A stretch of 64,000 nucleotides of DNA. It comes from JACDAN01 sp963847235 (GTDB lineage Bacteria > Actinomycetota > Thermoleophilia > Gaiellales > Gaiellaceae). The DNA is taken from NCBI GenBank assembly GCA_963847235.1, contig CAWJYU010000009.1, forward strand, positions 1-64,000, in the 5' to 3' direction. The notes beneath the pieces were generated by a model that saw only the letters and a program-made list of their open reading frames with translations, did not search any database and was not told the origin of the DNA. Positions 34,846 to 42,762 of the stretch are shown here, piece after piece; positions within the stretch are counted from its first letter, which is position 1; every line of letters starts with the position of its first letter. The position numbers and the translations under genes are program-made.

Positions 34846-34995
34846 TGCTTACAACTACGACAACGGGAATATTGTTACGGAGAGACACGACTGATGGTGA
34901 GTGCGTATGATATGCGGATGAGACACACTGTTTGTTTAGTGTGCGCTAGTAAAAGAATGAAATAAAGAATAAAATGGCTGAGAGATCGGCTCGGG
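34841..34995. other. Abnormal AT-rich junction between the two repeat copies
   Basis: The left part (34841-34950) still aligns, with many errors, to 39880-40025 past the end of copy 2: shared pieces include CAACTACGACAACGG and ATGCGGATGAG. The right part (about 34965-34995) is a degraded form of 29940-29966 in uvrC. Between them lies AT-rich sequence (AAAAGAATGAAATAAAG) quite unlike this genome. This is what two unpolished read ends joined together would look like. Confidence 0.8.
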
Positions 34996-36543
34996 CCGGT
35001 CCGGGACGAAGACCTCCTCCACGCGCTTCGCGAGCGAGATCACGGCGACCCGCGGGAGGTCGTACGCCTGCATCGCCTGGATCGCCGCCGACAGCTGGCC
35101 CTTGCCGCCGTCGATCACGACCAGGTTCGGCGCGTGCGCGAAGCCTTCGTCGTATTCCTCCTGCGTCGCGGTTCCGACTCGCGCGAACCGCCGAGAGACG
35201 GCCTCGGCCAGCGCGGCGTAGTCGTCCTGCCCGTCCGCCTGCCGGATGCCGAACTTCCGGTAGTGGGCCTTCTTCGGCGTCGCGTCCTGGAAGACGACCA
35301 TCGAGGCGACCGGCGATTCTTCCTGGATGTTCGAGACGTCGAAGCACTCGATCCGGAGCGGCAGGCTCTCCAGGTTCAGCACCTCACGCAGCTCCTCGAG
35401 CGCCTCGACGCGCCGGACCCGCGTCTGCTCCGCCTTCTCGGTGTCCGCTTCGAGCGCGAGGCGCGCGTTCTGGTCCGCGAGCTCCTGGAGCCGGCGCTTC
35501 TCGCCCCGCTCGGCCGCCCGCACCTCCACTCGCGATCCGCGCCGCTCGGAGAGGAACTCGGCCAGCGCCGACGTGTCCCCCGCCTCGCGCGGGACGATGA
35601 TCTGCGGCGGGACCGACGGCGCCGAGCCGTAGTACTCGAGCACGAACGCCTCGAGCACATCGCCCACGTCCTGGCCCTCGACGTTCTCCAGGTGGAACGC
35701 GTACCGGTCGACCATCTTTCCGTCGCGCAGCGGGAAGATCTGCACCGCCGCGCGGTTCCCCTCGATTGCGATGCCCACCACGTCCACCGTTCCGACGGCG
35801 CGCTTGTCGGCCGCCTGGCGCTCCGCCAGATGCCGCACCGAGAAGAGCCTGTTGCGGAACCGCGCCGCCTCCTCGAACCGCTCGTCCGCCGCCGCCTCGG
35901 CCATCCGGCGCTCGAGCTCGCGGATGATCGGCCGCGACTCCCCGGACAGGAACTCGATCACGCCGTCGATCACTTTCCGGTAGTCCTCCTTCGAGATGTA
36001 GCCCACGCACGGCGCGAAGCACCGGTCGATGTGGAAGTCAAGGCACGGGATCCCCGAGTGGCGGCCCGGCTTCGGCCCTTCGCAGGGCCGGAAGCGGAAC
36101 ACCCGATTGAGGACGTCGAGCGTCTCGCGCACCTTCTTCGCGTTCGCGTACGGGCCGAAGTAGACGACCCCGCGCCTGTGCCGCTCGCGCGTGAACATCA
36201 CGCGCGGGTAGTCGTCGTCGACCGTCACTGCGATGTACGGAAACGACTTGTCGTCCCGCAGCCGGACGTTGAACGGCGGCCGGTGGCGCTTGACGAGGTT
36301 CTGCTCCAGGTGCAGCGCCTCGACCTCCGTCCCGGTGACGATCACCTCGAAGTCGGCGATCCGCGCGATCATCCCCCCGATCCCCGAGCGGGTGTCGCCG
36401 CCCTGCTGGAAGTAGCTCCGCACGCGCGAGCGGAGCGACTTCGCCTTCCCCACGTAGAGGATCCGCCGTCGCGCGTCGCGGAACAGGTAGACGCCCGGCT
36501 TCGCGGGCAGCGCCTTCAGCTTGGGCTCGAGGGACGTGGCCAT
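34994..36543 (-). pseudogene. uvrC: uvrC, copy 2, lacking the C-terminus
   Basis: Identical in layout to the complete uvrC from the ATG at 36543 to VFVPDRPEPI, then cut by the junction. It loses the last roughly 100 residues, including the end of the nuclease domain and the HhH. Differences from copy 1 are mostly synonymous; amino-acid changes include Asp to Gly after CFAPCV and Ala to Glu in ADTEKAEQ. The GIY-YIG and Cys cluster are intact. It would probably not be functional if real. Confidence 0.9.
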
Positions 36544-36569
36544 TCGATCCAATGTAGCCTCGTGCCCCC

Positions 36570-37712
36570 GTGCCGAAATGGGGTCTTCTCGGGTGCGTCG
36601 CACTCCTCTGCACTACGTCACGCTTGCGGCGCTGCTCGATGTCAACGTGCGAGGAGAACGCGCGGATCGTCGACGTCGGCGTCTGGGAGTACTTCATCCG
36701 CGACGCGAATCCGGCGACGGCGAGTCAGAAGATGGAGGAGCTGACGGCCGCCGGCTTCCGCGCGGCGATCACGAACTCGTTCTGGGAGCCAGGCCGCCGG
36801 GAGCCGACGCCGCAGGAGCTCGCGGAGCTCACCAACGCCGTTCGGGCGGCGGAGGAGGCAAACGTGCAGCCGCTGCTGATCGTCCAGAGCCCCGGGAGCC
36901 GGACGACGCCGAACACGGCCGAGCGGCGCGCCGAGTTCGCCGCCTATGCCGCATCGATCGCGCGCCGCCTCCCGGCGTTCCGCGACTTCATCATCGGCAA
37001 CGAGCCGAACCTCAACCGCTTCTGGCTCCCCCAGTTCGGGCCCGACGGCGAGAACGTGGCGGCCCGCGACTACCTGGCGCTGCTGGCCGAGACCTATGAC
37101 GCGCTGAAGGCGGTCTCGCCCGACATTCGCGTGATCGGCGGCGCGACGGCTCCGCGCGGCGGGGACGACCCCGAGTCCTCCCGCCAGACCCACTCGCCGA
37201 CGACGTTTATCCGCGACCTCGGCCGCTTCTACCGGGAGAGCGGGCGCGACAAGCCCGTGATGGACGCCTACGCCCACCACCCCTACCTGGAGCGCTCCGA
37301 GCTCCCGCCCGACTTCGCGCACCCGAACTCGACGACGATCAGCCTGGCCGACTACGACAAGCTGGTCGAGCTCCTCGAGGAGGCGTTCGACGGAACCGCG
37401 CAGGAAGGGAGCGAGCTCCCGATCCTCTACACCGAGTTCGGCGTCCAGACGGAGATCCCGGAGGAGAAGCGCGACGTCTACACGAACCTCGAGTCGCCGG
37501 TCGCGAACGACGCCGTGCCGGAGTCCACGCAGGCCGAGTACTACCGCCAGGCCTTCGAGCTCGTCTGCGACCAGGACACCGTGGAGGGGCTCTACATCTT
37601 CCACGTCTGGGACGAGCCCGACCTGCTCGGCTGGCAGTCGGGCCCCTACTACGCCGACCGCACGCCCAAGTCGAGCCGTGACGCACTCCTCGATCTACCA
37701 TCCTGCTCGTGA
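36570..37712 (+). CDS. Secreted glycoside-hydrolase-like protein, copy 2
   Basis: 380 aa, GTG start. Same barrel as copy 1, with IIGNEPNLNRFW and LYTEFGVQTEI conserved. The signal peptide differs strongly and is 4 residues longer (12 bp in-frame): VALLCTTSRLRRCSMSTC replaces VALAFVTSGASCNVD. Elsewhere changes are few (for example GRREP for GLREP, AERRAEFA for PQLRAEFA). An in-frame length change in a fast-evolving signal region points to natural allelic divergence rather than read error. The stop overlaps hemQ copy 2. Confidence 0.75.
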   Translation: MPKWGLLGCVALLCTTSRLRRCSMSTCEENARIVDVGVWEYFIRDANPATASQKMEELTAAGFRAAITNSFWEPGRREPTPQELAELTNAVRAAEEANVQPLLIVQSPGSRTTPNTAERRAEFAAYAASIARRLPAFRDFIIGNEPNLNRFWLPQFGPDGENVAARDYLALLAETYDALKAVSPDIRVIGGATAPRGGDDPESSRQTHSPTTFIRDLGRFYRESGRDKPVMDAYAHHPYLERSELPPDFAHPNSTTISLADYDKLVELLEEAFDGTAQEGSELPILYTEFGVQTEIPEEKRDVYTNLESPVANDAVPESTQAEYYRQAFELVCDQDTVEGLYIFHVWDEPDLLGWQSGPYYADRTPKSSRDALLDLPSCS

Positions 37713-38398
37713 GTGGCCAGTACGTCGCGTACCAGTTCTTCCGCGCCGATCCGGCCTGGCGGCGGCTCCCGGTCGAGGAGCGTATGGCTGGGAAGGACGC
37801 GTTTGCGGAGGTCGTGGAGGACTGGGCCGGGCGGATGGAGACGCTCCGCGCCTACTCCGTCACCGGCGTCAGGCCCGACTCGGACTTCTTCCTCTGGAAG
37901 ATCACCCAGCGCTACGAGGATCTCGGCGAGCTCGGCGCGGCGCTGAACTCGACGCCGCTTGCCGGCTGGCTCGAGACGCCGTACTCATACCTCGCGACGA
38001 CGAAAGCCTCCCAGTACACGGCAGCCAGGCGCGCGCGAAAGATCGTCCCGCGCGGCTCGCCCTACCTCGTCGTCTACCCGTTCGTGAAGACCCGGCCCTG
38101 GTACGCGCTCCCCGAGGGGGACCGGCAGCGCGCGATGGACGAGCACATCCGAATCGGCGCCGAGTTCGAGACGATCCACAACCACACGACCTACTCGTTC
38201 GGGATCGACGACCAGGAGTTCATGACCGCGTTCGAGTGCGACGAGCCGGCGGACTTCATGCACCTGATGCTCACGCTGCGCGACAGCGAGGCGAGCCGCT
38301 ACACGGAGCGCGACACGCCGATCTTCGTCGGGCAGGCGATGGAGATCCGAGCGGCTTTGGGCGCACTCGACGGAGCCGGGGTTCGCGCCGAGGCGTAG
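37709..38398 (+). CDS. hemQ: Coproheme decarboxylase HemQ, copy 2
   Basis: 229 aa, one residue different from copy 1 (Thr52 for Ala). The catalytic Tyr segment VVYPFVKTRPWY and IHNHTTYSFG are intact, as is the GTGA overlap with the GH-like gene. If the duplication is real this would double the dose of a haem-synthesis enzyme; if not, it is the same gene from another strain. Confidence 0.9.
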   Translation: MSGQYVAYQFFRADPAWRRLPVEERMAGKDAFAEVVEDWAGRMETLRAYSVTGVRPDSDFFLWKITQRYEDLGELGAALNSTPLAGWLETPYSYLATTKASQYTAARRARKIVPRGSPYLVVYPFVKTRPWYALPEGDRQRAMDEHIRIGAEFETIHNHTTYSFGIDDQEFMTAFECDEPADFMHLMLTLRDSEASRYTERDTPIFVGQAMEIRAALGALDGAGVRAEA

Positions 38399-38402
38399 TC
38401 CT

Positions 38403-38480
38403 GGGGTCAGACCCGGTCGCCGGCTCCCGTTGGTCAGCGGGCCTCCCGGGCTCCCGGCGGGCCGCTTGGGGTCAGACCCC
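38403..38480. repeat. Two dispersed palindromes downstream of hemQ, copy 2
   Basis: GGGGTCAGACCCG at 38403-38415 and GGGGTCAGACCCC at 38468-38480, as in copy 1 with one base deleted between them. Confidence 0.8.
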
Positions 38481-38523
38481 ATGAGTCGACCTGACTCAAC
38501 CGACTACTCGCGTCAGGTCCAGA

Positions 38524-38898
38524 TCAGCCGTACGTGTGCTGGTCCCGCCAGGTGCGGAACATCGAGAACCCGCAGAGCCCGAGGATGAGGAAGAAGGCCA
38601 GGGCCTCCTGTCCGGAGGCGCCGTAGAGGATGAAGATCCCGATCGCGACCAGGGCGAGGATCGCGCCGCCGTAGAAGGCGGCTTGCGCCCGGCCCGGCCA
38701 GGTCGAGATGTCGCCGCGCCGCTCCCGCCACAGCATGAAGATGAAGAAGGCGACGGCGAGGAAGAAGGCGATCCGCGTCAGGTAGACCAGCGACAGCAGG
38801 GCCACCTGCTGGTTGAGGATGATGATCGCGAGGACGATCGCGGCGATGATCAGGAACCCGCGGAGGGTCGGGTTCATGTCTGCGAAGAAGCGCCTCAT
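38524..38898 (-). CDS. Small membrane protein of unknown function, copy 2
   Basis: 124 aa, identical in sequence to the protein at 33485-33859. ATG at 38898 in an ATGA overlap with the upstream membrane gene. Three transmembrane helices and a WRERRGDISTW loop. Confidence 0.75.
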   Translation of the reverse strand: MRRFFADMNPTLRGFLIIAAIVLAIIILNQQVALLSLVYLTRIAFFLAVAFFIFMLWRERRGDISTWPGRAQAAFYGGAILALVAIGIFILYGASGQEALAFFLILGLCGFSMFRTWRDQHTYG

Positions 38899-39251
38899 CC
38901 CGACGTCAGGTACGCCCTCGTCGCCAGAGCCCCTGCGAGCAGGGTCGCGCCCACGAACCAGGCCAGCCGGCGGCGCGGCTCCGCGGGCGCGTACAACCAC
39001 GGCGAGAGGGCAGCAACCAAGGCGAGTGTTCCGTAGGCGTAGTGGAGCTCGTCAGGCGCCCGGCGGTCGTCAGAAACGAGCAGGAGGCCGATCGCGACCT
39101 GCGCGATGAGCAGTGTCTGGACGAGCGCGAGCACGTGGCCGAGCGGACGGCCGGCGTCCCGGTGCCGGAAGTACGCGAGGCCGCCCCACACCGTCGCGAT
39201 CGCGGCGGTGACGAGGACGGAGAGACCCACGAGTTGATGGGCGTCGGCCAC
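38895..39251 (-). CDS. Small four-helix membrane protein, copy 2
   Basis: 118 aa, the same protein as at 33856-34212 with no amino-acid change seen. GTG at 39251 with TACATT 8 nt upstream. Divergent from the peroxiredoxin copy 2. Confidence 0.7.
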   Translation of the reverse strand: MADAHQLVGLSVLVTAAIATVWGGLAYFRHRDAGRPLGHVLALVQTLLIAQVAIGLLLVSDDRRAPDELHYAYGTLALVAALSPWLYAPAEPRRRLAWFVGATLLAGALATRAYLTSG

Positions 39252-39277
39252 GGGCGGCCAATGTATAGGGTGAAACC

Positions 39278-39737
39278 GTGGTCGAGGAGGGCGGCGAGGC
39301 ACCCGATTTCGAGCTGACGAGCGACACCGGAGAGCGCGTCAGGCTCTCGCAGTTCCGCGGTCGGCCGGTCGTCCTCTACTTCTACCCGCGCGACGACACG
39401 CCCGGGTGCACGGCGCAGGCGTGCGGGATCCGCGACCGCTACGACGAGTTCGGCGAGCGCGGCGCAGTCGTGCTCGGGGTCAGCACCGACGACGAGTCCT
39501 CCCACGTCAAGTTCAAGGAGAAGTACGGGCTGCCGTTCACGCTGCTCGCCGATCCCACACACGAGGTCGCGGAGCTCTACGGCGTCTGGAAAGAGAAGAA
39601 CTACGCCGGCAAGAAGTACTGGGGCGTCGAGCGCTCGACGTTCGTGATCGACGAGCGACGGTCGAATCGCGAAGGCGATGCTCCGAGTCAAGCCGGACAC
39701 GCACGCCGAGAAGGTGCTCGAGGCGCTCGCGGCCTAG
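39278..39737 (+). CDS. bcp: Bcp-type peroxiredoxin, copy 2, one frameshift
   Basis: Same as 34239-34697 with Thr for Ser and Val for Ile near residues 17 and 22. After TFVIDE a single inserted C (near 39656) shifts the frame; removing it restores DGRIAKAMLRVKPDTHAEKV and the stop at 39735. Both redox Cys are present upstream of the slip. The insertion is absent from copy 1, so it is probably a consensus error. Confidence 0.88.
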
Positions 39738-39747
39738 ACTCGACGGT

Positions 39748-39958
39748 ATGGCTGAGTTCCGTCGCGATCACCTTCGTCCTGCGAAGCCCGGACTTCGACC
39801 CCGCGGAGATCGTGGCGAGCGTGGCCTCCCTCCCGCGGACGGGCGAGCAGCTGGTGATGGACGGCCGCACGTACCGTGTCAAGGTCGTGCTCCACAACTA
39901 CGACAACGGCGACATCTTCGTCTACGCCGACGAGGACACGACTCCGATCGGCTCGTAG
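39748..39958 (+). CDS. Small conserved protein, copy 2, one frameshift
   Basis: About 69 aa once a one-base insertion near 39763 is removed (copy 1 reads MSDLRRITFVLRSPDF at this place). The rest is VASLPRTGEQLVMDGRTYRV and then HNYDNGDIFVYADEDTTPIGS. A small acidic beta-rich cytoplasmic protein without a known family. Its hallmark GRTYRVK...DGDIFVYAD-like strand pattern recalls small SH3-like folds; this is only a visual impression. Confidence 0.65.
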
Positions 39959-39974
39959 TCGCGCCTATCCGGCT

Positions 39975-40343
39975 ATGCGGATGAGGCACACACTCGTTCT
40001 CGTTTCAGTCGTCGCGCTACTAACGGCCTGCGGTGGCGAGTCGAGCGGCGCCGACTCCGTCGCGATCGTCGGCGGCGGTGAGGCAGACACCGCCTACCAA
40101 GAGGCCTACGCGGCCGCGTGGGTCAAGTCATGCAGGGCGGCCGTGGCGAAGATCCGTAAGGACGCGGCGAAACAGGCCGCTCGGGTGCAGTGCGACCAGC
40201 CGGTGGAGCAAATGGAGGGCAACACGTCCTTCGATCCCGAGCAGTCGAAGGTCGAGGGCCGACGCCAGGGCACGTTCGACGGGTGTGCGTATGCCTGGGA
40301 CGAGGCGTACGCCGAGAGCGGCGAGGTCGAAGCGCGCTGCTGA
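39975..40343 (+). CDS. Lipoprotein of unknown function
   Basis: 122 aa. MRMRHTLVLVSVVALLTAC is a lipoprotein signal with lipobox LTAC. The mature part is helical: YQEAYAAAWVKSCRAAVAKIRKDAAKQ, then CDQPVEQME, GTFDGCAYAWDEAYAESGEVEARC at the C-terminus. Three further Cys may form disulphides. Anchored outside the membrane. Degraded traces of this gene's start are visible in the junction at 34910-34950, evidence about how that junction arose. Confidence 0.8.
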   Translation: MRMRHTLVLVSVVALLTACGGESSGADSVAIVGGGEADTAYQEAYAAAWVKSCRAAVAKIRKDAAKQAARVQCDQPVEQMEGNTSFDPEQSKVEGRRQGTFDGCAYAWDEAYAESGEVEARC

Positions 40344-40420
40344 GGCAGCGACGCGGGATTGGCGACCGTCCGACCGACGGAGCAGCCGGGATCGGGTCAC
40401 GAGGCTATTCTCCGCCCGCC

Positions 40421-40639
40421 ATGCCCAGCGTCCTCTTCAAGCTTTCAACAGGCGATTCGTATAGCCGCGAGGTCGAATCGGAAGAGGCCGCGGTGGCGCA
40501 GGTCAAGAAATTCTTCGACCGCCACGACGAGTACCTCCGAAATTGGATCAGGGTCGACGGCAATGCCTGGATCGCCCGAAGCGCTGTCGTCGCAGTAGAA
40601 GTGCGGGAAGACCCTGAGCCCGAGGCCGCGATCGGCTAG
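40421..40639 (+). CDS. Small hypothetical protein
   Basis: 72 aa. The ATG at 40421 is preceded by TATTCT 9 nt upstream and no Shine-Dalgarno. MPSVLFKLSTGDSYSREVES, then a helix EAAVAQVKKFFDRHDEYL and strands WIRVDGNAWIARSAVVAVEV. A compact alpha/beta protein with good codon use; no family recognised. Confidence 0.65.
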   Translation: MPSVLFKLSTGDSYSREVESEEAAVAQVKKFFDRHDEYLRNWIRVDGNAWIARSAVVAVEVREDPEPEAAIG

Positions 40640-40654
40640 CGGGACGCGCTCGAC

Positions 40655-40966
40655 TCAGCCGCCAGTCCTGCTGCGAATGTCGGACGCCCACACAGCAAGA
40701 TCGCGCGAGTCGATAACGGCCAGGTGGGCGGCGTGGATCAGGCCGCCGAGGGTTCCGCCTGAGCACAGGAGGAGATTGTCAATGACCTCTTCCGGCGGCG
40801 TGATCTCCTCGTAGCAGTCGTGCCACGCCATCTCCATGAGCTCGAGTACCTGAGAGACCGCGCGTAGCGTCGCCTCGTCGTCGCCGAAGACCGTGATCAC
40901 CCGAGGCTTCCGCTCCTCGAATCGCTCGGCTCGGCCGACGGCCATCAAGACCGAACAGTTTCGCAC
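40655..40966 (-). CDS. Small hypothetical protein
   Basis: 103 aa (GTG at 40966, or an ATG at 40945). FEERKPRVITVFGDDEATLRAVSQVLELMEMAWHDCYEEITPPEEVIDN reads as a helical cytoplasmic protein, ending AHLAVIDSRDLAVWASDIRSR. The third positions are GC-rich, as in real genes. No known domain. Divergent from the gene at 41000. Confidence 0.65.
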   Translation of the reverse strand: MRNCSVLMAVGRAERFEERKPRVITVFGDDEATLRAVSQVLELMEMAWHDCYEEITPPEEVIDNLLLCSGGTLGGLIHAAHLAVIDSRDLAVWASDIRSRTGG

Positions 40967-40999
40967 TGGGGCCTGCGAGTTGGGCGTTAAGGTCGCCTC

Positions 41000-41537
41000 G
41001 TGGGGATCTCGATCTCCTGGCTGGCGGTGCGGGGCGCCGAGAGGGACGTTGTTCTGGAAGCTCTTGCGTCTTGCGGAGACGGGCGAGCGCGACGAGTTTC
41101 CGACGGAATCGCCGATTCAGGGGGCCGCGCTCGCTGACGGCTGGTACGTCGTCGTGCTCGATCAGTACGGACACGCGCTACTGAACGACGAGACGCTGAG
41201 CCAGGTGTCCGAGGTCGGCGAGGTCGTTGCGGGGATGGCCGAGGAGCACGTGATGTGCTCGTACTCGGGCGCTTGGCAGCACGGGCAGCGCGTCTGGTGC
41301 GCGATGCACGACGCGCAGGAGGGGATTCGTCATCTGGACGTGGAGGGCCAGATGCCGAGAGGCTTCGACCAGCTTCGCGACCACCTGCTCTCTCAGCAGG
41401 ACGCCGAAGGCGGAGCCGAAGCGGATGTCGACTACGTGTACGACATCCCTCTGGACACCGCAAGGCTCGTCAGCGGCTTCTCGTGGAGCGAAACGGAACC
41501 GGAAGATGGTTTCGTGGTTTTACGCCGCATCGATTGA
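41000..41537 (+). CDS. Hypothetical protein, one frameshift
   Basis: About 179 aa. The GTG at 41000 follows TAAGGT by 6 nt (leaderless geometry) and reads MGISISWLAVRGAERDVVLEAL. A slip near 41070 leads to RETGERDEFPTESPIQGAAL-type sequence and ADGWYVVVLDQYGHALLNDE, HVMCSYSGAWQHGQRVWCAMH and DVDYVYDIPLDTARLVSGF. The acidic profile suggests a cytoplasmic protein; similar proteins are often annotated only as hypothetical. Convergent with the protease gene through a strong terminator. Confidence 0.65.
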
Positions 41538-41569
41538 CAGCGTCTGATTTGGCACAACGTCACGGCCAA

Positions 41570-41603
41570 CCGCGAGGGACAGCCGAGCGGCTGCCCCTCG
41601 CGG
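41570..41603. terminator. Bidirectional terminator hairpin
   Basis: CCGCGAGGGACAGCC and its near-perfect complement (one A/C mismatch) around a GAGC loop, between two convergent genes. Works in either direction in principle; no long T-tract. Confidence 0.65.
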
Positions 41604-41612
41604 GAGAGGTCC

Positions 41613-42311
41613 TCAGTCGCAGGCGACCGACGGCTGCGTCGGCGGATATGGGTTGACGCCTTCGAGGGCCCACGCGAAGACGATCGCGATGCCTGCGAGG
41701 TCGCACTCAGACAGCGTCGGCACGATTCCGTTGCTCCAGTGCCAGCCGTAGCCCATCAGGTCCGTCGACTCGATCAGTGGCTGGGCATGCCCGAGGCCCA
41801 GCGCGTGCCCGAGCTCGTGCATCGTCACGTAGTACAGATACTGCGGTGGGTAGGTGAACCCGATGGGTGGCGGCAGATCCGAGCGCACGATCACGTTCGA
41901 ACATTTGTGCGCCCCGCAGACCGCCATCCCCCCGAACACGTTCCCGCCCGCCGTCGGGTTGTAGTGGAGCACGATGTCGGCCTTGTGCTTGGCCGTGTAC
42001 TGATCGGTCACGTCAGTGACCGTGATCAGCCCACCGAACTCCTGCCGCAGCGCATGGTCCCAGTCGGCGATCGCTTGATGCACTGCGGCCAGCGACTCCT
42101 CGTCGACGTTCGGATGCGCCTGCACCGCCACCGTCAAGTCAGTGTGGTTCCACCAGTAGCCGGCCACGTTGAACGCGCCATGGAGGATCAGGACGCTGTC
42201 CGTGTCCGGCGTCGTTGGCGCCGGCCGTAGCGGAGTCACCGCTCTTGCAGCAGCCGCGGTCGCCGCGGCCACGAGCAATACGAGCACAAGCAAAAGCACC
42301 TTCTTCTTCAT
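41613..42311 (-). CDS. Secreted matrixin-like zinc metalloprotease
   Basis: 232 aa from the ATG at 42311, with GAGGGGTGAG as Shine-Dalgarno. A Sec signal (MKKKVLLLVLVLLVAAATAAAA) is followed by a catalytic domain with YYVTMHELGHALGLGHAQP, the extended HExxHxxGxxH zinc site of metzincins, and LMGYGWHWSNG as a possible Met-turn. Two Cys (CGAHKC) may pair. Related to M10/M12-like short bacterial peptidases. Exported, with no pro-domain apparent. A TATATC box lies about 20-25 nt upstream. Confidence 0.85.
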   Translation of the reverse strand: MKKKVLLLVLVLLVAAATAAAARAVTPLRPAPTTPDTDSVLILHGAFNVAGYWWNHTDLTVAVQAHPNVDEESLAAVHQAIADWDHALRQEFGGLITVTDVTDQYTAKHKADIVLHYNPTAGGNVFGGMAVCGAHKCSNVIVRSDLPPPIGFTYPPQYLYYVTMHELGHALGLGHAQPLIESTDLMGYGWHWSNGIVPTLSECDLAGIAIVFAWALEGVNPYPPTQPSVACD

Positions 42312-42622
42312 ACTCACCCCTCCCTCTCGGATATACGACGAGATATTACGTGCCCCGAGCCGGAAGGGCCAAACGACCGTCACCCAATACCCGCGCATCT
42401 TGTTCTCGCGCCGCCCGATCCGAGAGGCGCCGTATGGCTCGTGCGCTTCACGCGAATCGCGAGACCTCGAAGGTCTACGTGCGTAGGCGTCGACCTCCGC
42501 CGCTTCCGCATGCTGGACGTCGACGGTCGCCTCCTCGCAGCCGATTCCGGCGGGCCTGAGCCGCCGCTTCCGGGCGAGGGTCGGTGGCGAGCCTCTTGCC
42601 CAGAAGCCGCGAGAAATGGCTA
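42312..42622. other. Gap without a convincing gene
   Basis: 311 bp between the protease start and tRNA-Leu. A plus-strand frame from 42441 has good GC3 (CVGVDLRRFRMLDVDGRLL) but would run into the tRNA and has no promoter, so I treat it as a possible fragment only. The left end holds the protease promoter region. Confidence 0.45.
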
Positions 42623-42706
42623 TGCGGATGAGAGGACTTGAACCTCCACGAGCTTTCGCTCACACGGACCTGAACCGTGCGCGTCTACCAATTCCGCCAC
42701 ATCCGC
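42623..42706 (-). tRNA. tRNA-Leu (anticodon CAG)
   Basis: 84 nt class II tRNA. Acceptor GCGGATG/CATCCGC; anticodon stem CACGG/CCGTG with loop TTCAGGT (anticodon CAG); long variable arm TGAGCGAAAGCTCG; T-arm with GGTTCAAGTCC; CCA not encoded. Confidence 0.93.
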
Positions 42707-42745
42707 GCGGACGGCAATTGTAGCCGCGCCCTTCTTGCTGGACTG

Positions 42746-42760
42746 CCGCGGAAACCGCGG
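42746..42760 (-). terminator. Short hairpin after the Cys-rich micro-gene
   Basis: CCGCGG-TTT-CCGCGG read on the minus strand, 3 nt after the stop of the micro-gene. No U-tract follows. Confidence 0.35.
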
Positions 42761-42762
42761 AG

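Larger units (their letters stand above)
29966..34920 (+). repeat. Large direct repeat, copy 1 (uvrC to small gene)
   Basis: Near-identical to 34994-39960. The offset is 5028 bp through uvrC, 5040 bp after the GH-like signal peptide and 5039 bp from the hemQ-downstream gap on. Identity is uneven: uvrC and the GH-like gene carry many, mostly synonymous differences, while hemQ and the two membrane genes are almost identical. The last 70-80 bp (from about 34841) degrade sharply. Confidence 0.9.
34994..39960 (+). repeat. Large direct repeat, copy 2
   Basis: Second unit of the roughly 5.03-5.04-kb direct repeat (see 29966-34920). It continues at its right end into unique sequence (lipoprotein gene at 39975), whereas copy 1 continues at its left end into the 3' part of uvrC. 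Together they make one complete locus plus one extra unit. Confidence 0.9.

Noticed and set aside
34905..34985. AT-rich stretch as horizontally acquired DNA or an attachment site
   Set aside because: It aligns, with errors, to sequence found elsewhere in the window, so it is better explained as bad consensus.
42441..42641. A 66-codon plus-strand ORF with good GC3 before tRNA-Leu
   Set aside because: Runs into the tRNA and lacks a promoter; kept only as a possible fragment.
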